Assembly (NCBI GenBank): GCA_947476955.1
Contig: CANJSS010000008.1
Coordinates: 1 to 42,743, forward strand
DNA: 42,743 nucleotides
Reading direction: 5' to 3'
From: Flavobacteriales bacterium
Lineage (GTDB): Bacteria > Bacteroidota > Bacteroidia > Flavobacteriales_D > Crocinitomicaceae
In this document: positions 18,281 to 25,753 of the stretch, one piece after another
Layout: each line of letters begins with the position of its first letter
How positions within the stretch are numbered: the first letter of the stretch is position 1
Made by a program: the position numbers and the translations under genes
The notes under the pieces: generated by a model
What the model was told of the DNA's origin: nothing
Databases searched by the model: none
The model's input: only the letters and a program-made list of their open reading frames with translations

Positions 18281-19059
18281 CACTTAAAACCTCTGCTCTT
18301 TTTGATTGCCTCATAGGAATCTTGGATTTTCTGAAATTTCTCCTTTGCACCTTTTTGGAATTCTTCGCCCATATTTGCTACTTTATCCGGGTGAAACTTT
18401 ATCGCCATTTGACGGTATGCCTTTTTTACCTCATCGTCTGCTGCGCTGGCTTCAATTCCTAGAACTTTATAATCGGAATCCACATCGCGGTAGAACATGT
18501 TTTTTACGCTTTCAAAATCCTGAGACGAGATTCCAAGCATATCCGAAATACTTTTAATTACTTTCAATTCCGCATCGGCTACATGCCCATCCGCTTTAGC
18601 TATACCAAATAAATAGTGCACTAAATGCGTTCGAACTTCCGGCTGCATGCGCATGCGAATATCCTGACAAATTTGTTGTAACGGAATATTTCCAGAATCG
18701 ATAAATTGCTTTAATGTTTGTAAGTGCGACGAATTAAAACGCCCACCGAATTGCTGTGTAAAAAATGCTTTGACATAATCTAGTTCCGCTTTTAAAACTT
18801 TTCCATCTGCTGTCATAACCGCCGCAGAAAGTGCCATTAGCATTGTTGGGACATCATTCGCAGAAGAACGCTGTTGGTAAAACTGAAATAATTCTTCCGG
18901 TGAAAAAGTGCGGCCTTCTCTCTTTGCTTGGTCCTTCATTTGACCAATAGTTCGTTGGTAATTATCTATGAATGTACCTATTACAAAGCCAATTGCACCA
19001 ACAAAGAAATTGCGACCGAAAAGTAAATAAGCGCCAACGGCAAAAATCCATTTAAACAA
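18280..19059 (-). CDS. DjlA-like membrane-anchored J-domain protein with TerB domain
   Basis: Predicted co-chaperone for DnaK at the inner membrane. An N-terminal glycine-rich hydrophobic segment (about 4-30) is followed by a TerB-like helical domain (about 70-175, with LSAAVMTADGKVLKAELDYV and KADGHVADAELKVI) and a C-terminal J domain (about 195-255) with the essential HPD tripeptide in KFHPDK. I place the start at TTG 19059, giving MFKWIFAV, directly behind a TTG / TATATTTG promoter. The longer frame to 19089 would begin in the T-run of the htpG terminator and run through the promoter. Length is then 259 aa, close to E. coli DjlA (271). It lies directly downstream of htpG, another chaperone gene, but appears to have its own promoter. 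Confidence 0.88.
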   Translation of the reverse strand: MFKWIFAVGAYLLFGRNFFVGAIGFVIGTFIDNYQRTIGQMKDQAKREGRTFSPEELFQFYQQRSSANDVPTMLMALSAAVMTADGKVLKAELDYVKAFFTQQFGGRFNSSHLQTLKQFIDSGNIPLQQICQDIRMRMQPEVRTHLVHYLFGIAKADGHVADAELKVIKSISDMLGISSQDFESVKNMFYRDVDSDYKVLGIEASAADDEVKKAYRQMAIKFHPDKVANMGEEFQKGAKEKFQKIQDSYEAIKKSRGFK

Positions 19060-19061
19060 AA

Positions 19062-19089
19062 CAAATATATTAAAAGTTGAAAAAAACAA
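19062..19089 (-). promoter_or_regulatory. Promoter for djlA-like gene, nested in htpG terminator
   Basis: On the minus strand TTG (19089-19087), a 17-bp gap and TATATTTG (19069-19062) match the Bacteroidota consensus exactly. The TTG overlaps the last paired bases and T-run of the htpG terminator. The box ends only 2 nt before the proposed TTG start codon. Confidence 0.55.
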
Positions 19090-19131
19090 AAAGTGCGATT
19101 CCGCTGCGCAAACACCAGTAACCGCACTTTT
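19089..19131 (-). terminator. Intrinsic terminator after htpG
   Basis: Read on the minus strand, AAAAGTGCG (19131-19123) pairs with CGCACTTTT (19097-19089) around a 25-nt loop and is followed by a T-rich run. The 9-bp stem lies about 20 bp after the htpG stop. Confidence 0.8.
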
Positions 19132-19152
19132 GTGACGTAAAATTACATTTTT

Positions 19153-21042
19153 TTAAGCTATTTGCTCAATATTTCGTTCAATAAATGCATTTAATGCTTC
19201 TCCCTTCAACATTCCTTGTGCTAACATTGCGAGATCGGTAAGTTGTTTTACAGTAGCTTTTTGTTCCTCCTCATTTTTAGAAAGTACACTGGTAACTTTA
19301 GGATGATTTGCATTTACAACTAAATTATACATTTCAGGAAAAGCGCCCATAAATCCACCGCCGCCCATTTTTTGTTGTTCCATCATCCGACGAATGAATT
19401 CTGGCTGTGTAATTATAATTGGCGCGTCATCTTCACTCATGCTTTCAAATTGCACCGTGAATTTTTCTTTATTCACAGAAGCTTCAAAAACTGGTTTCAA
19501 TTTCTCTTCTTCCTCTTTAGACAATTTAGATGGAATTTCATCTGATTTTTGAATCAATTTATCCAAGGTATCTGCATCTACTCGAGCGAATGTGATATTT
19601 TCCATGGATTGCTCCATTTTTGCAATCCAATGCGGAGCAAGTGGTCCGTCTAAATGTAAAACATCGTATCCACGATCTTTCGCCTTTTTAACAAAGGAGA
19701 ATTGTTCTTCTGGATCATTTGTATACAAGAAAACTGTTTTTCCGTTTTTATCGGTTTGCAAAACAGCAATTTTTTCTTTGTATTCTTCTGTTGTAAAGTA
19801 ATCACCAGTTGTATTTTTTAATAGTGCAAATGCTGTTGCTTTTTCCGCAAATTTCTCATCGGACAAACTTCCGTATTGCACAAATATTTGCAAATCGTTC
19901 CATTTTTCCTCGAAATCTTTGCGGTCTTTTTTAAACATATCCGCTAATTTATCTGCTACTTTTTTTGTGATATGCGAAGAAATTTTCTTTACGTTACTAT
20001 CACTTTGCAAATAGGAACGGGAAACGTTTAAAGGAATATCCGGTGAATCAATCACACCGTGCAACAAGGTTAAGAATTCAGGAACTATTTCTGCAACGCT
20101 GTCTGTAATAAATACTTGATTTGAGTATAAATTAATTTTGTTTCGTTGAACTTCTACATTTTCCTTGATTTTTGGGAAATATAAAATACCAGTTAAATTG
20201 AATGGATAATCCACATTCAAGTGGATATGAAACAATGGAGAATCAAAAGTAGTAGGATATAACTCCCGATAAAAAGCATCGTAATCATCCGATGTCAGAT
20301 CTACTGGTGCTTTTGTCCAAGCCGGTGCAACATTATTGATTTGATTTGGATTTTCAATTGCAACGCGTTTTACCTTTCCATTTTCATCTTTTTCGCCTTC
20401 CGGTGAGTCGATGTATTCCGTTTTGTTTCCAAAAAAGACAGGAATTGGTAAAAACTTACAGTACTTATTCAAAATATCAGAGATACGGGCTTTTTCCAAA
20501 AATTCCAAAGCATCTTCCGCGATGTATAGAATAATATCCGTTCCTCGCTCTTCCTTGTCAATTTCGGTGATTGTATATTCTGGCGAACCATTGCTTTCCC
20601 ATTGTACAGCCTTAGAACTTTCATGACGTGATAAAGTGCGTATCTGAACGCGCTCCGCAACCATAAATGCCGAATAAAATCCTAAACCAAAGTGGCCAAT
20701 TATTTGCTCCGCTCCTTCAGTACCTTTGTATTGTTGCACAAATTCTTCCGCACCAGAAAAGGCAATTTGATTGATGTATTTATCAATTTCATCTTCTGTC
20801 ATTCCAATTCCGCGGTCGCGAATTGTTAGTGTTTTTTCTTCTTTATTGAGAATTACATCCACTTTCAAATCGCCAACATCACCCTTGTATTCTCCATTTG
20901 CAGAGAGGATTTTTATTTTTTGCGATGCATCGACTGCATTGGATACTAGCTCTCTCAAGAAAATCTCGTGATCCGAGTATAAGAATTTTTTAATGATTGG
21001 AAAAATATTTTCCGTTTGTACATTAATCTGTCCGGTTCTCAT
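19153..21042 (-). CDS. htpG: Molecular chaperone HtpG (Hsp90)
   Basis: ATP-dependent cytoplasmic Hsp90 chaperone of 629 aa, the usual bacterial length. The N-terminal GHKL ATPase domain shows RELVSNAVDAS (near residue 33, with the catalytic Glu and nucleotide-binding Asn), IRDRGIGMTEDEI and GHFGLGFYSAFMVA. The middle domain carries the conserved arginine segment (VSRSYLQSD, about 338) and the C-terminal dimerisation domain follows. The start at 21042 gives the family N-terminus (MRTGQINVQTENIFPIIKKF). No TAnnTTTG box is found upstream. Instead the leader holds a TCGAA-CTA-TTCGA inverted repeat (21056-21068), a sigma-54-like TGGCAC-N5-TTGTC (21082-21067) and tandem repeats (21095-21130), which suggests stress-specific control. 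It is followed by its own terminator. Confidence 0.97.
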   Translation of the reverse strand: MRTGQINVQTENIFPIIKKFLYSDHEIFLRELVSNAVDASQKIKILSANGEYKGDVGDLKVDVILNKEEKTLTIRDRGIGMTEDEIDKYINQIAFSGAEEFVQQYKGTEGAEQIIGHFGLGFYSAFMVAERVQIRTLSRHESSKAVQWESNGSPEYTITEIDKEERGTDIILYIAEDALEFLEKARISDILNKYCKFLPIPVFFGNKTEYIDSPEGEKDENGKVKRVAIENPNQINNVAPAWTKAPVDLTSDDYDAFYRELYPTTFDSPLFHIHLNVDYPFNLTGILYFPKIKENVEVQRNKINLYSNQVFITDSVAEIVPEFLTLLHGVIDSPDIPLNVSRSYLQSDSNVKKISSHITKKVADKLADMFKKDRKDFEEKWNDLQIFVQYGSLSDEKFAEKATAFALLKNTTGDYFTTEEYKEKIAVLQTDKNGKTVFLYTNDPEEQFSFVKKAKDRGYDVLHLDGPLAPHWIAKMEQSMENITFARVDADTLDKLIQKSDEIPSKLSKEEEEKLKPVFEASVNKEKFTVQFESMSEDDAPIIITQPEFIRRMMEQQKMGGGGFMGAFPEMYNLVVNANHPKVTSVLSKNEEEQKATVKQLTDLAMLAQGMLKGEALNAFIERNIEQIA

Positions 21043-21066
21043 AGTTATATTTTTTTCGAACTATTC

Positions 21067-21082
21067 GACAATCTTTGTGCCA
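21067..21082 (-). promoter_or_regulatory. Possible sigma-54-type promoter of htpG
   Basis: The minus strand reads TGGCAC-AAAGA-TTGTC, with one key mismatch (T for C in the -12 GC) to the RpoN consensus TGGCAC-N5-TTGCA. The predicted start would be about 10-15 nt before the htpG ATG. This is tentative: RpoN is not encoded in this window. Confidence 0.25.
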
Positions 21083-21094
21083 CCACTATTATTA

Positions 21095-21130
21095 TGACAA
21101 AATGGCTAAAGATTTGACAAAATGGCTAAA
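21095..21130. repeat. Tandem 16-bp repeat with 20-bp period upstream of htpG
   Basis: TGACAAAATGGCTAAA occurs perfectly twice, at 21095-21110 and 21115-21130. It is 53 bp upstream of the htpG ATG and 20 bp before the -7 box of the divergent membrane-protein gene. Each unit contains a partial dyad (TGACA-AAA-TGGCT). An operator for a stress regulator is the likeliest role. Confidence 0.55.
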
Positions 21131-21150
21131 ATATATCCATAAAAAAAGAG

Positions 21151-21158
21151 TACTTTTG
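21151..21158 (+). promoter_or_regulatory. -7 promoter box for membrane-protein gene
   Basis: TACTTTTG matches TAnnTTTG exactly, 15 nt before the TTG start at 21174. The tandem repeats end 20 bp upstream, where an activator or repressor could touch polymerase. Confidence 0.5.
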
Positions 21159-21173
21159 TAAAAAAAAGCAAGT

Positions 21174-22649
21174 TTGATTTACCCATTATTACTTATCGTT
21201 TTTTTAGTTTTACTTATACGCTATTCCAAAGTCTTCCAATTAGAAGGACTTTCGAAATGGATAATGCCAACAGCTTTTATTATTAAAATTCTAGTTGGTT
21301 TATTGCTTTTTTGGATGCATATTCAGACTTATGGACTAGGGGATTTAAGCCACGATGGAGGAACTTTCCTGCGCGAGGGTCTGTATCTAAACAATGTGTT
21401 TTTTGAATCTCCAAAACATTATTTTCAATTGTTAACTGGAATTGGCGAATCACCTGCGTTAATTGCCAAACATTTGTACATGACCGAATATTGGTCTTCT
21501 GGAGATTTGACGCTTATCAACGACTCCAAAAATGTAATTCGCCTGCATAGCATCATTCATTTTTTTTCTGGGAATTCCGTTTTAATTCACCTTTCTATTT
21601 TTTGTTTATTTTCGTTGCTAGCGTTAAAAAACTTTTTTCTTGCCTTCAAACCTTTCGTTCAGCAACCTAGCGCCCTCGTTTTTTGGGCTTTATTACTGGT
21701 TCCAAGCACCATATTCTGGACATCCAGCCTTTTAAAGGAACCATGGGTATTTCTTGGGTTGAGCTTTTTAGCGCGTGCTATTTTGTACGATACAAAAATG
21801 TATCGAAAAGCGATTTACACAGGTTTATCCATAATCTTTTTAATTGGTTTTAAACCCTACGTTTTAGTTTGCATTTTACTAGCATTAATCGCTTATTTAG
21901 TCTACCGTTTTGTTTTTCGATTTAAATTAATCCCAACGATTTTAGTGCTTCTTGCAACCATATTTATTAGTGGAATTCTCCTGGAAAAACCACGCAACAC
22001 GATCGTTCACTACCTTTCCAGAAAACAATTTGATTTTGTGAATGTCGGAAAAGGGGGATTGCATGTTTCTGCAGATAAGTGTTTTTATTATTTCCAACCA
22101 TTTCAATATCGGAATTTAAAAATAACAGGATCTGAAGTTAGATTATTGAAACCTACAGATGCATATATAGCACATTTTGGCAGTATCCAAAAACCAATTC
22201 CTATTCACCTCACGCCTAAAGGAGAAGTTTGGAGAAGGCATTATTTCACAGAAGGTTGCATGAGTTTCATTGAAACAACACCAATTATGAACAAATCCAA
22301 ACAATTGGCTCGCAATATCCCAGAAGCGCTAACAAACAGCATAATCCGTCCATTTCCAAACGATCCGGGTAGTAATTTGAAATTTTTATCCTTTGCAGAA
22401 GTTTGGCTAATCTTTGGATTCCTAGCGATTGCATGGATCAAACGCCGCAAATTATCGGATGTAGAAAGGGGGATTATTTTTATGCTAGCTATTTTTTCTA
22501 TTATTTTATTCCTTTTAATTGGTTGGACAACACCAGTCTTAGGTGCGATTACGCGGTATAGATTTCCAGCACAATTTGCAGTGATACTCATTGGAATGAT
22601 TCTTATAAAACCCATAAAAATACAACCATGGCGAATTATATTTTTATAA
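21174..22649 (+). CDS. Polytopic membrane protein, function not recognised
   Basis: I do not recognise this 491-aa protein. It has about nine or ten hydrophobic segments: two near the N-terminus (2-16, 30-50), then about 137-159, 168-190, 205-250 (two helices) and 255-275. A roughly 130-residue mostly polar stretch follows (about 278-405), then three more helices at the C-terminus (about 415-430, 440-460, 470-485). The architecture resembles GT-C-like glycosyltransferases or O-antigen polymerase-type proteins, but no diagnostic motif is visible. The start is a TTG (MIYPLLLIVF) placed behind a promoter box; no ATG is available nearby. The end overlaps the following SDR gene by 22 bp, so they are co-transcribed. 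Confidence 0.8.
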   Translation: MIYPLLLIVFLVLLIRYSKVFQLEGLSKWIMPTAFIIKILVGLLLFWMHIQTYGLGDLSHDGGTFLREGLYLNNVFFESPKHYFQLLTGIGESPALIAKHLYMTEYWSSGDLTLINDSKNVIRLHSIIHFFSGNSVLIHLSIFCLFSLLALKNFFLAFKPFVQQPSALVFWALLLVPSTIFWTSSLLKEPWVFLGLSFLARAILYDTKMYRKAIYTGLSIIFLIGFKPYVLVCILLALIAYLVYRFVFRFKLIPTILVLLATIFISGILLEKPRNTIVHYLSRKQFDFVNVGKGGLHVSADKCFYYFQPFQYRNLKITGSEVRLLKPTDAYIAHFGSIQKPIPIHLTPKGEVWRRHYFTEGCMSFIETTPIMNKSKQLARNIPEALTNSIIRPFPNDPGSNLKFLSFAEVWLIFGFLAIAWIKRRKLSDVERGIIFMLAIFSIILFLLIGWTTPVLGAITRYRFPAQFAVILIGMILIKPIKIQPWRIIFL

Positions 22650-23392
22650 CCGGTGCAACCTCAGGATTTGGGGAAGCAACTGCTAGATTGTTTGCAGAAA
22701 ACGGTTGGAACCTTATTATAACAGGAAGAAGAGAGGAACGTCTGCAAAAAATAAAACAAGAACTAGTGGAAATAAATGCTGTTTCTATTACAACCTTGTG
22801 CTTCGATGTGCGAGATGAAAAAGCCGTAAATGCTGCCATAGAAGGAATTCCAAATGCTATTAAACAAAACATAGAAATTGTAATAAATAATGCAGGTTTA
22901 GCAGTTGGAAGGAATTCCATTGAGGAAGGAATCACAGACGATTGGAACAGAATGGTAGATACCAATATTAAAGGATTATTGTATGTTACCAGAGCAATTG
23001 TTCCCTTTTTAAAAGAAAATAAAAAAGGGCATATTTTCAATCTTGGAAGTATTGCTGGAAAAGAAGTTTACGCTGGTGGAAATGTTTACTGTGCAACAAA
23101 ACATGCCGTTGATGCTTTATCGAAAGCTATGCGAATTGATTTAGTGCAACATGGAATAAAGGTTACCAATATTGCTCCAGGTGCTGCTGAAACAGAATTC
23201 TCCATCGTTCGTTTCAAAGGAGATGAAACTGCTGCAAAAAATATTTACCAGGGTTTTGAGCCTTTACAAGCAAAAGATATCGCTGAAACTATTTATTTTG
23301 TTGCTACACGTCCAGCGCATGTAACAATCAATGACTTAACCATAATGCCAACTGCGCAGGCATCTGCAACCGTTTTCGTGAAAAAATCTTAA
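22628..23392 (+). CDS. Short-chain dehydrogenase/reductase (YdfG-like)
   Basis: Cytoplasmic NAD(P)-dependent oxidoreductase of 254 aa, classical SDR family. The cofactor motif TGATSGFG (about 7-14) and following GRREERL (Arg after strand 2) suggest NADP preference. NNAG (about 87), the catalytic Ser in GSIAGKEVYAGG (about 140) and the YCATK Tyr-Lys pair (about 154-158) are all intact. The sequence resembles YdfG-type 3-hydroxy acid/serine dehydrogenases (FGEATARLFAENGWNLIITG), but substrate is inferred from similarity only. Its ATG lies within the 3' end of the membrane-protein gene. Confidence 0.92.
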   Translation: MANYIFITGATSGFGEATARLFAENGWNLIITGRREERLQKIKQELVEINAVSITTLCFDVRDEKAVNAAIEGIPNAIKQNIEIVINNAGLAVGRNSIEEGITDDWNRMVDTNIKGLLYVTRAIVPFLKENKKGHIFNLGSIAGKEVYAGGNVYCATKHAVDALSKAMRIDLVQHGIKVTNIAPGAAETEFSIVRFKGDETAAKNIYQGFEPLQAKDIAETIYFVATRPAHVTINDLTIMPTAQASATVFVKKS

Positions 23393-23480
23393 CCGATTTT
23401 ACTAGAAACTCAGAAATTATCGTTTTTAGTTGCGGCAATAATTTTTGGTTTTCAACCATTTAAACAATAACGAGCTATTG

Positions 23481-23529
23481 GACAAAAAAAGGGAGATCAA
23501 ATAGCAATTGCGCCTATTTACCTCCCTTT
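23481..23529 (-). terminator. Terminator of the DUF1573 gene
   Basis: AAAGGGAG (23488-23495) pairs with CTCCCTTT (23522-23529), with an inner pair AAATAG (23499-23504) and CTATTT (23514-23519). On the minus strand the stem runs straight into a T-run (23490-23484). It also lies downstream of the plus-strand SDR gene and could stop both transcripts. Confidence 0.85.
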
Positions 23530-23549
23530 AATGTGTTAAAGAATTGCGT

Positions 23550-23966
23550 TTATTTTTCCGGTTCCGGCAAAACATTTCCTCTAATAGTCAATGTTATTGG
23601 CTCGGAAACATTGGAAGTAATCGTTATTGTTTTCGTGAATTGACCAACACGTTTTGTATCGTATTTCACAGAAATTTCAGATTTCTTACCTGGCTTAATT
23701 GGAGCCTCTGGTTTGTTTGCTGTTGTGCAACCGCAACTGGTCTGCACACCTTGAATAATAGCAGGTGTCTTGGAATCATTTTTGAATTCAAACGAAAACA
23801 ATTCATCTGAACCATACGGAATTGCATCCCGTACAATTTCCAATTTGGTAAATGTCAAACCTTTTTTCTTAACAGTTTCTTTCTTTACAGAAGCTTTTTT
23901 GGTTGATTCTTGCGCTGTCAGTTGAAATCCAAACATCAAAGCCAAAGAGAATAATATAATTTTCAT
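23550..23966 (-). CDS. DUF1573 exported protein
   Basis: Secreted or periplasmic protein of 138 aa. A signal peptide (MKIILFSLALMFGFQLTAQ, about 1-19) precedes a lysine-rich linker (about 22-35) and one DUF1573 domain, an Ig-like fold recognised by FEFKNDSKTPAIIQGVQTSCGCTT-type sequence (Phe-rich strand, then SCGCT with two cysteines) and IKPGKKSEISVKYDTKRVGQF. These proteins are abundant in Bacteroidota and have no established function; the Cys-Gly-Cys motif could bind metal or form a disulphide. A box with one mismatch on the minus strand (TAATCTTG, 23990-23983) is a weak promoter candidate. Confidence 0.9.
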   Translation of the reverse strand: MKIILFSLALMFGFQLTAQESTKKASVKKETVKKKGLTFTKLEIVRDAIPYGSDELFSFEFKNDSKTPAIIQGVQTSCGCTTANKPEAPIKPGKKSEISVKYDTKRVGQFTKTITITSNVSEPITLTIRGNVLPEPEK

Positions 23967-24068
23967 AGTTCTTATTTTTTAACAAGATTACAATAATTCC
24001 TTTTGAACATTTGCTCTTTTAACAAAAAAAATACATTTTTTTTTAATTTTCAGTTTAAAACAGGACAC

Positions 24069-24689
24069 TTACTGAGCTGAAAGTTCCTCGAAATAAATAG
24101 CCATAACTTCCAAAATAGAGGCGAAAGTATTTTTCCGAACCCTATCCAAATCCTCAATTTTTAGCCATTTCGCCTTTGTGATTCCTTCTTCCAATTGCGG
24201 TTTCAGTGTTTTCTTACCCTCATAATGTATCGAATACCAGTACGTTTTTTTTAATGTTGGAACTCCTTTGCAGGAGTAGGTGTGATAAGTAACAGCTATA
24301 ATCCCCATAATTTCTGAACATTTAATGCCACATTCCTCTTCCACTTCTCGCAGTGCAGATTCTTCTATTGATTCATCCGTTTCTTCAATTTTTCCTTTCG
24401 GAATGTCCCAAAATCCATTACGTTTTATAAAAAGAAACTCGTTTTTTCTGCGAACTATACCGCCAGCAGCAGTTATTTTATCGTAATCGGAAAATAATCT
24501 CTGAATTTCCATTGCAGGATTTTCGCAACCGATAAATATTTCCGATTTTTTTTCGTTTAACAGAATAATTGGAAGTAGATCTTTCGCGATAGAAATCAAT
24601 TTATCGGAGGTTATGGTAAGGCTGTCTGCTGAAAAATTATTTTTTTCAACGAAAATTATGGCTTTATTTTCTATAAAAACTTTGTACAT
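24069..24689 (-). CDS. Nudix hydrolase with an N-terminal extension
   Basis: Predicted hydrolase of a nucleoside diphosphate linked to another group; 206 aa from the ATG at 24689. The Nudix box is complete: GKIEETDESIEESALREVEEECGI-type residues (about 117-140) with the metal-binding REVEEE core. About 70 residues precede the domain (SLTITSDKLISIAKDLLPII), with no recognised fold. The substrate is not predictable; the flanking FWDIPKGKIE strand is common in ADP-ribose and (di)nucleoside polyphosphate hydrolases of this phylum. The gene diverges from pyrE with only 8 bp between the two start codons, so each promoter must lie at or inside the other gene. Confidence 0.9.
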   Translation of the reverse strand: MYKVFIENKAIIFVEKNNFSADSLTITSDKLISIAKDLLPIILLNEKKSEIFIGCENPAMEIQRLFSDYDKITAAGGIVRRKNEFLFIKRNGFWDIPKGKIEETDESIEESALREVEEECGIKCSEIMGIIAVTYHTYSCKGVPTLKKTYWYSIHYEGKKTLKPQLEEGITKAKWLKIEDLDRVRKNTFASILEVMAIYFEELSAQ

Positions 24690-24692
24690 TTG
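24685..24692 (+). promoter_or_regulatory. -7 promoter box for pyrE, over the Nudix start codon
   Basis: TACATTTG matches TAnnTTTG exactly and ends 5 nt before the pyrE ATG at 24698. It covers the Nudix ATG (24689-24687 on the minus strand). The minus strand shows CATATTTG (24700-24693, one mismatch) 3 nt before that ATG. The perfect palindrome ATTTGCAAAT lies at 24688-24697. Confidence 0.5.
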
Positions 24693-24697
24693 CAAAT

Positions 24698-25339
24698 ATG
24701 ATTTTGAACAATGATAAAGCGCTAAAAGTAGCAGAATTTTTATTACAAATTAAAGCAGTTAAACTTCAACCCAACAACCCTTTCGTTTGGGCATCGGGTT
24801 GGAACTCTCCAATTTATTGCGACAATCGGATTACGCTCTCCTTTCCATCCATACGCACTTTCATTCGACAAGCATATTCGGAAGCAGTTTTGGATTATTT
24901 TGGAAAACCAGATGTAATTGCAGGAGTTGCTACAGGAGGAATTGCACAAGGTGCATTAGTTGCACAAGAACTTGGCTTACCATTTATTTATATTCGCAGT
25001 TCTGCAAAGGAACATGGAATGGGAAATCAAATTGAAGGATATTATGAAAAGGGGCAAAAAGTTGTTGTTATTGAAGACCTTATTTCTACCGGAGGAAGCA
25101 GCATAAAAGCGATTGAAGCATTGAAAGATGCAGGGATGGATGTGAAAGGATTAATTGCTATTTTTACGTATGGCTTTAAAGTTGCTGATGAAAATTTCTC
25201 CAAAGCAAACTGTCCTTATGTAACATTGACAAATTATGATTTCATGCTCGAAGAAGCACTAAAAAAGGATTATATCACACAAAAAGATGTTAGTTCGCTT
25301 CGGGAATGGAAAAATCAACCAGAAATCTGGAAAAAATAA
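24698..25339 (+). CDS. pyrE: Orotate phosphoribosyltransferase
   Basis: Converts orotate and PRPP to orotidine 5'-phosphate in pyrimidine synthesis. It has 213 aa, the standard length. The PRPP-binding loop VVVIEDLISTGGSS lies at about 122-135, the hood and catalytic loop include YIRSSAKEHGMGNQIEG (Lys and His residues of the flexible loop) and the N-terminus contains FVWASGWNSPIYCDNR, the orotate site. The start is the first ATG, 5 nt after an exact -7 box, which predicts a leaderless message. The SRPBCC gene follows after 12 bp, likely in the same transcript. No pyrimidine attenuator is visible upstream, as there is no leader. Confidence 0.96.
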   Translation: MILNNDKALKVAEFLLQIKAVKLQPNNPFVWASGWNSPIYCDNRITLSFPSIRTFIRQAYSEAVLDYFGKPDVIAGVATGGIAQGALVAQELGLPFIYIRSSAKEHGMGNQIEGYYEKGQKVVVIEDLISTGGSSIKAIEALKDAGMDVKGLIAIFTYGFKVADENFSKANCPYVTLTNYDFMLEEALKKDYITQKDVSSLREWKNQPEIWKK

Positions 25340-25351
25340 TACGTTGCAGAG

Positions 25352-25753
25352 ATGAATATTGAAAGCACTAAAGTAATTGTTTCAGCTAAACAAGAAACAG
25401 TAGCTGCCTTTTTGAAAGATTCTCAAAATCTTATTCATTTGCTGCCACAGGATCAAATTGCAGATTGGAAATCAACTCCTACGGAATGTTCTTTTAAAGT
25501 GCAAGGAGCTGTAATTATTTCTTTAATTCAAGATGGATCTGAAGGTTCTTCCAAAATTTTCATGAAGTCCGGTGAAAAATCGCCGTTTCCATTTAGACTA
25601 ACGCTTCATGTCATTGAACAGGGAGAGCAAACGGAGGGTTTCATCGAATTTGATGGGGATTTAAATGTTTTTTTGAAAATGATGGTTCAAAAACCATTGA
25701 CTGCGCTTTTTAATTTGATGTCAGAAAATCTTAAAACGTACTTTTCGAAATAA
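25352..25753 (+). CDS. SRPBCC (START-like) family protein
   Basis: Small cytoplasmic protein of 133 aa with the pattern of the SRPBCC/START-like helix-grip fold: an N-terminal strand with VIVSAKQETVAAFLKD, a run of antiparallel strands and a long C-terminal helix (LTALFNLMSENLKTYF). Such proteins bind hydrophobic ligands, but none can be named. It follows pyrE by 12 bp on the same strand, a neighbour pair I recall in other Bacteroidota, though the link is not understood. Its 3' end overlaps the convergent birA gene by 23 bp. Confidence 0.82.
   Translation: MNIESTKVIVSAKQETVAAFLKDSQNLIHLLPQDQIADWKSTPTECSFKVQGAVIISLIQDGSEGSSKIFMKSGEKSPFPFRLTLHVIEQGEQTEGFIEFDGDLNVFLKMMVQKPLTALFNLMSENLKTYFSK

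Noticed and set aside
22636-23040. 134-codon open frame on the minus strand inside the SDR gene
   Set aside because: It is antisense to an SDR gene with all catalytic motifs intact and shows no family resemblance.
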